From Stappia sp. (lineage in GTDB: Bacteria; Pseudomonadota; Alphaproteobacteria; Rhizobiales; Stappiaceae), in contig NZ_CP157793.1 of assembly GCF_040110915.1 (NCBI RefSeq), forward strand, positions 2,678,939-2,742,938: 64,000 bases of DNA. Direction: 5' to 3'. Shown here piece after piece: positions 55,447 to 64,000 of this stretch; the first letter of the stretch is position 1, and every line of letters starts with the position of its first letter. The position numbers and the translations under genes are program-made. The notes under the pieces were generated by a model. The model did not search any database. It was not told the DNA's origin and saw only the letters and a program-made list of their open reading frames with translations.

Positions 55447-55662
55447 ATGGCTATCGCAACCATCACGTCCACCTCGCTCGCCAGCACCGGCGGCAAGAGC
55501 TTCATGCGCCGCGCCTTCGACGGCCTGGTCAGCGCCCGCGAGCGTCAGGCCCGCCGCTATGTGAACGGCTACCTGCTGTCGCTCGACGATGCCACGCTGG
55601 CCGCCCACGGTTACGACCGTGCCGAGCTGGAGCGTCAGGGTGCGGTGACGAGCGCATTCTGA
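55447..55662 (+). CDS. DUF1127-like small protein
   Basis: 71 residues. The core FDGLVSARERQARRYVNGYL and SLDDATLAAHGYDRAELERQ resemble DUF1127 (YjiS-like) small proteins of alphaproteobacteria, some of which bind RNA and act in phosphate or carbon metabolism. A strong bidirectional terminator follows. It is monocistronic. Membership is by pattern and should be confirmed. Confidence 0.75.
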   Translation: MAIATITSTSLASTGGKSFMRRAFDGLVSARERQARRYVNGYLLSLDDATLAAHGYDRAELERQGAVTSAF

Positions 55663-55687
55663 GCGCCCTCACCCACGACACCTGAAG

Positions 55688-55722
55688 AAAACGGGGTCCG
55701 GTCAGCCGATCGGACCCCGTTT
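55688..55722. terminator. Bidirectional intrinsic terminator
   Basis: AAACGGGGTCCG/CGGACCCCGTTT, a perfect 12-bp stem with a 10-nt loop, bounded by A- and T-runs. It lies between the DUF1127-like gene (+) and the prmA gene (-) and can serve both. Confidence 0.9.
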
Positions 55723-55770
55723 CGCGTTATGGGCCCTTCGCGCGCGATCGATCGGGCATATGCTCGTCGA

Positions 55771-56661
55771 TCAGGGAACCCGGCGGCCGCGCACCAGCGT
55801 GAGCGTCAGCCAGCCGTCGCGCTCCTGACGTCGGGCCAGATGAAACCCTTGCGCGCCATAGGCGAAGAGAATGCGCGGCCCGTCCTCGACGCGCAGGCCC
55901 GAGAGAACCAATGTCGCCTCGCGGGTCATCCGCCGGCCCAGCGCCGCGGCCATGCGCATCAGCGGCCTTGCGAGAATGTTCGCCACCACCAGATCGAAGG
56001 GCCCGTTTTCCGCGAAGACGCGGGCGTCGACGCCGGCGGCAGTCACCGCGCGCACCAGCGGGCCGACCTGGTTGTGCCGGGCATTGGCCTGCGTCGTCAG
56101 CGTCGCGACCGGATCGATATCGCTCGCCAGCACCCGCTGACGCGCCCGCTTCGCCGCCGCGATCGCCAGCACGCCGGTGCCGGTCCCCAGATCCAGAATG
56201 CGCCGATAGGAGCGCCGCGACAGCAGCCGGTCGAGTTCGATCAGGCAGCCGGCCGTCGTGCCGTGATGGCCCGTTCCAAAGGCGAGCGCGGCCTCGATCT
56301 CGATGGCGAGCGCGTTGAAGGGGCGCTTGTCCCGGTCGTGCGATCCATGCACGAAGAAGCGGCCGGCCGAGACCGGCGACAGGCCCTCCAGGCTCTTTTC
56401 CACCCAGTTGATGTCGTCGAGCGGAACCGCTTCCAGCGGCGCGGCGAAGGCGTCGGCGCCCAGCCGGTCGCGCACCAGCGCGGCCGCATCGTCCACGCTC
56501 ATGTCGAACAGCAGGATCTCGGCGGTCCATTCACGCCCGTCGGGAGAAGATTCGAACACGGTGACGGGATTGCCGTCGTCCTCGAAATCGCGGGCAAGCA
56601 GCTCGTAGATGCGCTTCGCCTCGAGTTCCTCGGCGGTGATACGGACGCGAACGGTGGACAT
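55771..56661 (-). CDS. prmA: Ribosomal protein L11 methyltransferase
   Basis: A 296-residue SAM-dependent methyltransferase that trimethylates L11. The N-terminal substrate-recognition domain is followed by the SAM motif RILDLGTGTGVLAIAAAKRA, then VLASDIDPVAT and the catalytic-type FDLVVANILARPL. An active-site GTGHHGTTAGCLIEL precedes them. Length and motifs are normal for the family. Confidence 0.96.
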   Translation of the reverse strand: MSTVRVRITAEELEAKRIYELLARDFEDDGNPVTVFESSPDGREWTAEILLFDMSVDDAAALVRDRLGADAFAAPLEAVPLDDINWVEKSLEGLSPVSAGRFFVHGSHDRDKRPFNALAIEIEAALAFGTGHHGTTAGCLIELDRLLSRRSYRRILDLGTGTGVLAIAAAKRARQRVLASDIDPVATLTTQANARHNQVGPLVRAVTAAGVDARVFAENGPFDLVVANILARPLMRMAAALGRRMTREATLVLSGLRVEDGPRILFAYGAQGFHLARRQERDGWLTLTLVRGRRVP

Positions 56662-56714
56662 GAGGGCTCCGGTTCAGGGACGGGCCTTCCCTTTACCCGC
56701 CGGACCGCTCCGCT

Positions 56715-58553
56715 TCAACGGGCATCGCGCGTCTCGGATTTCGCCGACTTCGGCGCAGACTTGGGCGCCGGCGGCAACAGGGTCACGATCATGTCGCCGG
56801 GCTTGAGACCGCTGGCATCGGAGGCGGGTTCCGGTTTCAGCCGCCCGCCGGCGGTGAGCGCGAACAGCGGGATCGCCTCGTCGGAGCGGTCGGCGGCATA
56901 GGCAGCGGCGTCATACTCCTCGCTGAGCACCGTGGTGGACACGCGCCAGCCTTCCGAGACCCGGGCGATCAGACTGTGCAGCCCGCCCGCGTTCGCCAGG
57001 AACGGCCGCCCGCCGAGCGTCACCGACAGCTGGCGATGCTCCGGCGTCGGTTCCTTGTCGCGGCCGATCTGCAGCACCTCCGAGCGGCCGATCTCCGGTC
57101 CGAAGTTGGTGCAGACCAGCGCGTTGTAATCGTCGTTGTCGGTCGCCGCGAGCAGATGGCTGTAGGGTGCGAGCGAGATCGTGTGTTCCGCGACCTCGGA
57201 GAGGATTTCGCCGTAATGCGTCTCGATCCCCGCCTGGCGGGCATGGCGCAACCGCCCCCAGTTGCGGTCGGTCATCAGCACGGGGATGTCGCGCTCCTTC
57301 AACTTGGCGGCAAGCGCCACGGTAAACCGGTTCGCCCCGACGATGAGAAGCCCCGCGCGCCCGCCGGAGGCCAGCCCCAGCGCGCGCGCCAGCGGGCCGA
57401 TGGTAAAGCCATGCGCCAGAACCGTGGCCACCACCACGGCAAAGGCAAGCGGCACCAGCCGCTCCCCGTCCTCCACGCCGCGCGCCACAAGGAGGCCGGC
57501 AAAGAGCCCCGACACGGCCACCGCGACCACGCCGCGCGGCGCGATCCAGCCGACCAGCGCCCGTTCCTGCCACGTCAGGCCGGCGCCGATGGTCGCCACC
57601 CAGATGGAGACCGGACGCACGACAAAGAGCACCACCAGCACGAAGGCGAGCGTGCGCATGTCGACCGCCGCCGCCAGTTCCCGCGGCTCCAGCGAGGCCG
57701 TCAGGATGATGAACACGCCCGAGACCAGCAGGATCGTCATGATCTCCTTGAAGCGCTTGACCTCCCCGAGCGAGGCGATGCGCGAATTGCCGAGCGCCAG
57801 CCCCAGCATGGTCACCGTCAGCAGCCCGCTTTCCTCCAGCACCGCGTTGGAGATCGCGTAGGTGCCGAGCACGGTGGTCACGATCACCGGGATCTTCAGG
57901 TATTCCGGCACGTGACCGCGCACGAAGGCCTGCACCAGCGCCTTGCCGGCGTACCAGCCCCCGGCGAGCCCCAGCACGAGCGCGACGACGATGCGCAGGA
58001 TCAGCGTGTCGGCGTCGTGGTGTCCCGACGTGACGAGGAAGATCTCGTAGACGAAGACCGCCATCAGCGCGCCGAGCGGATCGGCGAGGATCGCCTCCCA
58101 GCGCAACAGCGCGGCCGGCCGCCGCGACAGCGCCGACTGGCGCAGCAGCGGAATGATCACCGTGGGGCCCGTGACCACCAGAATGCCGGCGAAGACGAGC
58201 GCCGGCCACAGGCTCAGGCCCGCAACGTAATAGGCGCTCGCACCTGCCAGCAGGAAGGTGATCGGCGCGCCGAGGATGACGATGCGCCGCACGCCCGTCC
58301 CGCTTTCGCGCAAGTCGTGGAAGTTCAGCGTCAGCCCGCCCTCGAACAGGATGATCGCAACGGCGACGGCCACGAGCGGCTGCACCAGGCCGGCGAACTG
58401 TTCGTCCGGCTGCACGAGACCCGTGACCGGCCCGGCGAGCGCGCCGGCCGCCAGGAGCAGCACGATCGCCGGCAGGCGGAAGCGCCACGCAAGCCACTGG
58501 GCGGCGACGCCGGCGGCGGCGATCAGGGCAACGGCGATGATGACGGGGGACAT
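56715..58553 (-). CDS. Cation:proton antiporter (CPA-type) with C-terminal regulatory domain
   Basis: A 612-residue protein. The N-terminal Na+/H+-exchanger domain has about 12 TM helices (residues about 1-390; AIILFEGGLTLNFHDLRESG and the acidic WEAILADPLGALMAVFVYEI). Residues about 400-520 are a Rossmann/TrkA-N-like domain (LLIVGANRFTVALAAKL), and the C-terminal end is TrkA-C-like. ATG 58553 (MSPVIIAVAL) is chosen as the family start; the 865-residue longer frame is not believed. It likely exports K+ or Na+ under nucleotide control. Confidence 0.9.
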   Translation of the reverse strand: MSPVIIAVALIAAAGVAAQWLAWRFRLPAIVLLLAAGALAGPVTGLVQPDEQFAGLVQPLVAVAVAIILFEGGLTLNFHDLRESGTGVRRIVILGAPITFLLAGASAYYVAGLSLWPALVFAGILVVTGPTVIIPLLRQSALSRRPAALLRWEAILADPLGALMAVFVYEIFLVTSGHHDADTLILRIVVALVLGLAGGWYAGKALVQAFVRGHVPEYLKIPVIVTTVLGTYAISNAVLEESGLLTVTMLGLALGNSRIASLGEVKRFKEIMTILLVSGVFIILTASLEPRELAAAVDMRTLAFVLVVLFVVRPVSIWVATIGAGLTWQERALVGWIAPRGVVAVAVSGLFAGLLVARGVEDGERLVPLAFAVVVATVLAHGFTIGPLARALGLASGGRAGLLIVGANRFTVALAAKLKERDIPVLMTDRNWGRLRHARQAGIETHYGEILSEVAEHTISLAPYSHLLAATDNDDYNALVCTNFGPEIGRSEVLQIGRDKEPTPEHRQLSVTLGGRPFLANAGGLHSLIARVSEGWRVSTTVLSEEYDAAAYAADRSDEAIPLFALTAGGRLKPEPASDASGLKPGDMIVTLLPPAPKSAPKSAKSETRDAR

Positions 58554-58754
58554 GACGGGGTGGTCCTGACAGGGCGGAGCGATGATCCGCGAACGGAGGA
58601 GGAACAGTGATCGACAAGAGGCTTGCGGTCCCGCGCGCGCCAAGTCAACCGCGCGGCACGTGTTTGGCGTCCGACCTCCTGCCCCTTGGCGACAGCCGTT
58701 CGACGCGGCATCCTTGAGGACGTGCCGGGCGAACCGCTGCGGAAGGAGACCGCC

Positions 58755-59369
58755 ATGACATGCGCAAGAGCCGGCGATGCGCCGGACGCCCCGGGGCGAT
58801 GGCTGCGCCGGCTGCGGGCGGCGAGCGGGCTGCTCGCGGCCGTGATCGCCGCCCTTGTTTCCGCCCCGGCCCTTGCACGCGCCGACACGGATGCTCTTTT
58901 CGCCGCCCTCAAGGCGGCGGCGAGCGAGCGCGAGGCCCGCGCCATCGAAGCCGAGATCTGGGAGGGCTGGATCGACGCCGCTCCGACGCCCGAAATCAAC
59001 GCCATGACCCGCGAAGCGATGGACAAGCGCGCATCCTATGATTTCGAAGGCGCCCGGGTCCTTCTCAACGAGGTGGTCGCCCGCGCGCCCGACTATGCGG
59101 AAGGCTGGAACCAGCGCGCCTTCGTCCTGTTTCTTCAGGAGAAATACGACGCCTCGCTTGCCGATCTCGACCGGGCGCTGGCGCTGGAGCCGCGCCACTT
59201 CGGCGCGATGAGCGGCAAGGCGCGCATTCTCATGGGCCAGGGGCGCATGCGACTGGGGCAGAAGATCCTGCGCGAGGCGGTCGCGCTGCACCCCTTCATC
59301 CAGGAGCGCCACATGCTGATCCCGTTACCGCATGAGCGCGACACCCCGGAAGACGACCGGAAACCTTGA
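58755..59369 (+). CDS. Tetratricopeptide repeat protein, exported
   Basis: 204 residues with a signal peptide (ASGLLAAVIAALVSAPALARA, cleavage near residue 44). Two or three TPR-like helices follow (NEVVARAPDYAEGWNQRAFV and ASLADLDRALALEPRHFGAM). AAGGAG lies 8 nt before ATG 58755. It is probably a periplasmic scaffold; the partner is unknown. It is divergent from the antiporter gene and precedes a pentapeptide-repeat gene. Confidence 0.88.
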   Translation: MTCARAGDAPDAPGRWLRRLRAASGLLAAVIAALVSAPALARADTDALFAALKAAASEREARAIEAEIWEGWIDAAPTPEINAMTREAMDKRASYDFEGARVLLNEVVARAPDYAEGWNQRAFVLFLQEKYDASLADLDRALALEPRHFGAMSGKARILMGQGRMRLGQKILREAVALHPFIQERHMLIPLPHERDTPEDDRKP

Positions 59370-59433
59370 TGCCGCGCGTGACGCGCGACGTTTTGCAGAC
59401 TGAAATTTTCAACAGCAAGGGGCCTGGGCTTTT

Positions 59434-60486
59434 ATGAGTGACGGGGGGCGTTTGAAAAGGCTGGCCGACCGGCTGGACGACTGGCACGTGGTCCGCATTC
59501 TGGCGGCTCTGAGCCACTTCGCGATCATCGTGACGCTCATTGCCTTCGTGATCGACCTGATGGCGCGCGAGGAAGACCGGAAGCGATATCTTGAGGAAAA
59601 GGCCGAATGGCAATTCGGCCGACTGGTGGCCGCCTGGAGCCTGCTGACCACGAAAAGCTCCGGCAATTCCGGAAAGATCACCGCGATCAACGTCCTCTTC
59701 GGCGCCGGGGAAGACATCGTGGGCGTGGATCTGTCCTGCGAAAACAACGGCGGCTCGCTGACCGAGACACCGACGTTGCCCTCGCGGTCCGTCCTGACCT
59801 GCGACCGCGGTGTGTTCCTGTCCGGGCTGGAGATCCGAAACGCCACGACGGCAGGGCGCACCCTGTTCTCCGATTCCGATCTTTCCGGCGTCAATCTCTC
59901 CCGGTCCAGGCTCGAGGGATTGACGATCCGTTCCGCCGCGTTCGTCGGCGCCGACATCACGGGACTGCAGATCCTGAACACGACGCTGGACCGCGTGGAT
60001 TTCTCCCGCGCGCTCGGAACGCCCCTGGATCGGCCCGAACGTCCCGTGCGCCTTCTCCTCGAGGCGCCGGATCGGGAGCGCCACATCGCGCGCTTCACCA
60101 ACGTCACCTTCCAGAACGCCAACTTGTCGGGCGCCCGCCTTTTCGGCGCGTCTTTCGTCGGATCGGAAGCGGTCGGCATCGACTTCGCCGGCACGAACCT
60201 GCGCGACGCCGATCTCGGCAATGTCACCTTTCAAGGGGTGCGGATCGACGCCGACACGATCACGGAAGGCGTCAACATCAGTGGCGCGACGCTGCGGCTT
60301 CTGTGTCAACGCAGAAACCGGGACCACGCGATGTGCAAGGCCAAGCTGGCGCAGATGTGGGCCTGGAGCGACCGCCCGCCGGACGTCGATCCGAGGGAGG
60401 ACTGGCGGGTCTGGAAGGCGTGTCCGGCGGCGCTGCAAACCGCTTACGACGAACGCGGCGGTCTCGGCGTCCCGTCCGGGTGCTGA
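59434..60486 (+). CDS. Pentapeptide repeat-containing membrane protein
   Basis: 350 residues. One TM helix near the N-terminus (ILAALSHFAIIVTLIAFVID, residues about 23-43) is followed by a pentapeptide-repeat solenoid in two blocks: FSDSDLSGVNLSRSRLEG to TLDRVDFSRA, and NVTFQNANLSGARLFG to FAGTNLRDADLGNVTF. The C-terminal about 80 residues are helical and Cys-containing. Whether the repeats bind DNA mimicry targets or proteins is unknown. It ends 7 nt before the convergent uvrD gene. Confidence 0.85.
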   Translation: MSDGGRLKRLADRLDDWHVVRILAALSHFAIIVTLIAFVIDLMAREEDRKRYLEEKAEWQFGRLVAAWSLLTTKSSGNSGKITAINVLFGAGEDIVGVDLSCENNGGSLTETPTLPSRSVLTCDRGVFLSGLEIRNATTAGRTLFSDSDLSGVNLSRSRLEGLTIRSAAFVGADITGLQILNTTLDRVDFSRALGTPLDRPERPVRLLLEAPDRERHIARFTNVTFQNANLSGARLFGASFVGSEAVGIDFAGTNLRDADLGNVTFQGVRIDADTITEGVNISGATLRLLCQRRNRDHAMCKAKLAQMWAWSDRPPDVDPREDWRVWKACPAALQTAYDERGGLGVPSGC

Positions 60487-60493
60487 ACGCCCC

Positions 60494-62926
60494 TCAATGG
60501 CGCTCGACGAAACTGTCGAGCACCTTCTTGGTGCTCGCCTTCTCGAAATCGACGGTGAGCTTGTTGCCCTCGATGGCGACGATCGCGCCATAGCCGAACT
60601 TCAGGTGGAAGACGCGCTCGCCAATCGAGAAGGCGGACGGCGTTTCGGCGACCGACTTGGCGACCAGTTCGCCCTCGATGGTGCGCGGACCGCCGGCGCC
60701 GCGCGCGCTCCCGCCGCCCATGCGACCGGCGAAGCCGCTGTCGCCGCCGGCCTTGGTGCGGGCCTTCTGCGCGCGCTGCCAGCCCGGCGTCGAATAGCTC
60801 GCCTGGAAGGGATCGCGCGTGTCGAAGCGGCTTGCGCCATAGCCCCCGCCGCCGTAGCCGCCATAGCGCGTCGGCGCCTCGACCACGTCGACATGGGCCT
60901 CGGGCAGCTCGTCGAGAAAGCGCGAGGGCACCGTCGACTGCCACAGGCCGTGAATGCGCCGGTTGGAGGCGAACCAGACCTTCGCCCGCCGCCGCGCCCG
61001 CGTCAGCCCGACATAGGCGAGCCGGCGCTCCTCCTCCAGCCCGGCGCGGCCCGATTCGTCGAGCGCGCGCTGGTGGGGGAACAGCCCCTCCTCCCAGCCC
61101 GGCAGGAACACCGTGTCGAACTCCAGCCCCTTGGCCGAATGCAGCGTCATCAGCGACACCGCCTCGGCGTTGCCCTGCGCGTCGCGGTCCATCACCAGCG
61201 AGACGTGCTCCAGAAACCCTGCGAGCGATTCGAACTCCTCCATGGAGCGCACCAGCTCCTTGAGGTTGTCGAGCCGGCCCGGCGCCTCCGCAGAGCGGTC
61301 GTTGCGCCACATCTCCGTATAGCCGGACTCGTCCAGCACGATCTCGGCGAGATCCGTGTGCGACATCGACGCCATCTGATCGCGCCAGCGGTCGAAATCG
61401 CCGAGCAGCATCCTGAGCGCCGTGCGCGCCTTGGGCCGCAGTTCCTCCGTCTGGCAGAGGTCGGAGGCGGCCTGCATCAGCGGGATGCGGTTGGCGCGGG
61501 CATAGGCATGCACCAGTTTCAGGCTCGCCTCGCCAAGCCCCCGCTTCGGCGTGTTGACGATGCGCTCGAAGGCGAGATCGTCGGCCGGCTGCACGATGCA
61601 GCGGAAATAGGCCATGGCATCGCGGATCTCCATGCGCTCGTAGAAGCGCGGGCCGCCGATCACCCGGTAGTTGACCCCGAGCGTGACGAAGCGGTCCTCG
61701 AATTCGCGCATCTGGAAGGACGCGCGCACCAGAATCGCCATCGAGTCCAGACTGTGCCCCTTGGCCTGAAGCGCCTCGATCTCGTCGCCGATGGCGCGCG
61801 CCTCTTCCTCCGAATCCCACGAGGCGGCGACGCTGACGCGCTCGTCCTCGCCCTCCTCGTCCTGAACGTCGGTGAAGAGCGTCTTGCCGAGCCGTTCCTC
61901 GTTGTGGGCGATCAGATGCGAGGCGGCGGCGAGGATATGGCTCGTGGAGCGGTAGTTGCGCTCCAGCCGGATGACCTTGGCGCCCGGAAAATCGTGGTCG
62001 AAGCGCAGGATGTTGTCGACCTCCGCCCCGCGCCAGCCATAGATCGACTGGTCGTCGTCGCCCACGCAGCAGATGTTGGTGTTGCCCTGGGCAAGCAGGC
62101 GCAGGAAGAGATACTGCGCGATGTTGGTGTCCTGATACTCGTCCACCAGCATGAAGGCGAAGCGGCGCTGATAGTCGGCGAGCACATCCGCATGGGTGCG
62201 GAACAGCGTGATCACATGCAGCAGCAGGTCGCCGAAATCGGCCGCGTTCAGGATCGACAGCCGCTCCTGATACTGCTCGTAAAGCGCCCGCCCCTTGCCG
62301 TTGCCAAAGCTGCGCGCCTCGCCTTCCGGCACCTGCTCCGGCGTCAGCCCGCGGTTCTTCCAGCCGTCGAGGAGGCTGGCGAAGGCGCGCGCCGTCCAGC
62401 GCTTGTCGTCCAGCCCCTCGGCCTGGATGATCTGCTTGATGAGCCGGATCTGGTCGTCCGTGTCGAGAATGGAGAAGCCGGACTTGAGCCCGACAAGCTC
62501 GGCGTGCCGGCGCAGGATCTTGACGCAGATCGCGTGGAACGTGCCGAGCCAGGGCATGCCTTCGGCGCTGTCGCCGATCAGCGCGGCGATGCGCTCCTTC
62601 ATCTCGCGCGCCGCCTTGTTGGTGAAGGTGACGGCGAGGATCTGGCTCGGGAAGGCGCGGCGCGTGGCGAGAATATGCGCGATGCGCGTCGTGAGCACCT
62701 TGGTCTTGCCGGTGCCGGCCCCGGCGAGCACCAGAACCGGACCGTCGAGCGCCTCCACCGCCGCGCGCTGCTCCGGGTTGAGCGCGTCGAGATAGGGTGC
62801 GGCCGAGGGGGCGGGCGCGAGCGCGGCCCTTGCGCGCGCCGCGATGCCACCGCCCGCCGGAGGGGCCGGCGCAAGGGTCTGCGCGCGGCGGAACGGGTCG
62901 GACGGGTCACCGGGAAGATCGGGCAT
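60494..62926 (-). CDS. uvrD: ATP-dependent DNA helicase UvrD/PcrA type
   Basis: An 810-residue SF1A helicase. Motif I is LVLAGAGTGKTKVLT, II is MLVDEYQDTN, III is GDDDQSIYGWRGA, IV is LERNYRSTSHIL, V is MTLHSAKGLEFDTVFLPGW and VI is RRLAYVGLTRARRR. The C-terminal Tudor-like segment (VFHLKFGYGAIVAIEGNKLT) is typical of PcrA/UvrD. ATG 62926 (MPDLPGDPSDPF) is favoured over the longer frame. It functions in nucleotide excision and mismatch repair. ligA lies just upstream on the same strand. Confidence 0.96.
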   Translation of the reverse strand: MPDLPGDPSDPFRRAQTLAPAPPAGGGIAARARAALAPAPSAAPYLDALNPEQRAAVEALDGPVLVLAGAGTGKTKVLTTRIAHILATRRAFPSQILAVTFTNKAAREMKERIAALIGDSAEGMPWLGTFHAICVKILRRHAELVGLKSGFSILDTDDQIRLIKQIIQAEGLDDKRWTARAFASLLDGWKNRGLTPEQVPEGEARSFGNGKGRALYEQYQERLSILNAADFGDLLLHVITLFRTHADVLADYQRRFAFMLVDEYQDTNIAQYLFLRLLAQGNTNICCVGDDDQSIYGWRGAEVDNILRFDHDFPGAKVIRLERNYRSTSHILAAASHLIAHNEERLGKTLFTDVQDEEGEDERVSVAASWDSEEEARAIGDEIEALQAKGHSLDSMAILVRASFQMREFEDRFVTLGVNYRVIGGPRFYERMEIRDAMAYFRCIVQPADDLAFERIVNTPKRGLGEASLKLVHAYARANRIPLMQAASDLCQTEELRPKARTALRMLLGDFDRWRDQMASMSHTDLAEIVLDESGYTEMWRNDRSAEAPGRLDNLKELVRSMEEFESLAGFLEHVSLVMDRDAQGNAEAVSLMTLHSAKGLEFDTVFLPGWEEGLFPHQRALDESGRAGLEEERRLAYVGLTRARRRAKVWFASNRRIHGLWQSTVPSRFLDELPEAHVDVVEAPTRYGGYGGGGYGASRFDTRDPFQASYSTPGWQRAQKARTKAGGDSGFAGRMGGGSARGAGGPRTIEGELVAKSVAETPSAFSIGERVFHLKFGYGAIVAIEGNKLTVDFEKASTKKVLDSFVERH

Positions 62927-63071
62927 GCAGTCTCGGGTCTCGCGATGGGGCTTGGGGATGGTGCGAATCTGTTCGCGCTTTGGACCAATATAGCATGTTC
63001 CCGCGCCAGATCGAGATCCGGCGCCGAAACCCGCGCCCCGACAGGCTCCCGGCGCGCCTCGCCCCTGCAGT

Positions 63072-64000
<929 letters not shown>

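Noticed and set aside
56715-59312. 865-residue version of the antiporter
   Set aside because: The extra N-terminal 253 residues run antisense through the TPR gene and lack hydrophobic character; ATG 58553 matches the family start.

Overview
The window is a GC-rich (roughly two thirds G+C) bacterial chromosome segment, densely coded on both strands. Gene content points to an alphaproteobacterium of the Hyphomicrobiales (Rhizobiales) type: an alpha-type SspB next to a DUF4169 protein and an RHH_4 protein, divergent serB/miaA beside ilvI-ilvH-leuA, hflK-hflC-DUF2065-Do protease, a glutathione-dependent formaldehyde pathway, and many REP-like intergenic palindromes. The genus cannot be fixed from sequence reading alone.

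Layout. 1-4.8 kb: Lrp regulator, SMP-30 lactonase, SDR, a 10-TM membrane protein with a good sigma70-like promoter carrying a dyad, and a PhzF protein. 4.8-11.1 kb: an unstable zone with REP-like repeats, an Ala/Ser-repeat protein, a TetR gene followed by ilvC, a tandem array that copies the 3' end of ilvC about five times, and an IS110-family element next to a structured repeat that also occurs about 2.7 kb upstream. 11.2-16.2 kb: folA, then formaldehyde detoxification (class III ADH, S-formylglutathione hydrolase) with an XRE regulator and a GNAT between, then an FAD amine oxidase. 16.4-20.6 kb: membrane protein quality control (HflK, HflC, DUF2065, Do protease). 20.8-30.5 kb: CDF transporter, serB/miaA, GNAT, a low-GC DUF3800 gene, and the branched-chain amino acid genes leuA and ilvI-ilvH. 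30.8-37.5 kb: tRNA-Lys, then an accessory cluster (ureohydrolase, AraC regulator, cupin, SnoaL-like protein, two-component flavin monooxygenase with its reductase, carboxylesterase) that looks like an uncharacterised catabolic pathway. 37.6-64 kb: mostly housekeeping or conserved genes (Cys-rich periplasmic protein, OmpA-like protein, ABC-2 transporter, class III cyclase, thyA, sspB, AsmA, FAD-linked dehydrogenase, thioesterase, ClC, aminopeptidase P, prmA, antiporter, TPR, pentapeptide protein, uvrD and the 3' part of ligA).

The strongest non-obvious signals are regulatory and structural. Both leuA and ilvIH are preceded by short leader peptides with regulatory-amino-acid codons (Leu x4 for leuA; Leu-Ile-Leu-Val for ilvI), followed by terminators or mutually exclusive hairpins, which is classical attenuation. 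Gene boundaries repeatedly carry short tandem duplications: the ilvC tail (109 bp), the aminopeptidase tail (33 bp), the cyclase stop codon (14 bp) and the DUF4169 start (17 bp). Two copies of a stem-loop element show a compensatory base-pair change, and one copy sits directly upstream of the IS110 transposase, where a bridge RNA could be encoded.
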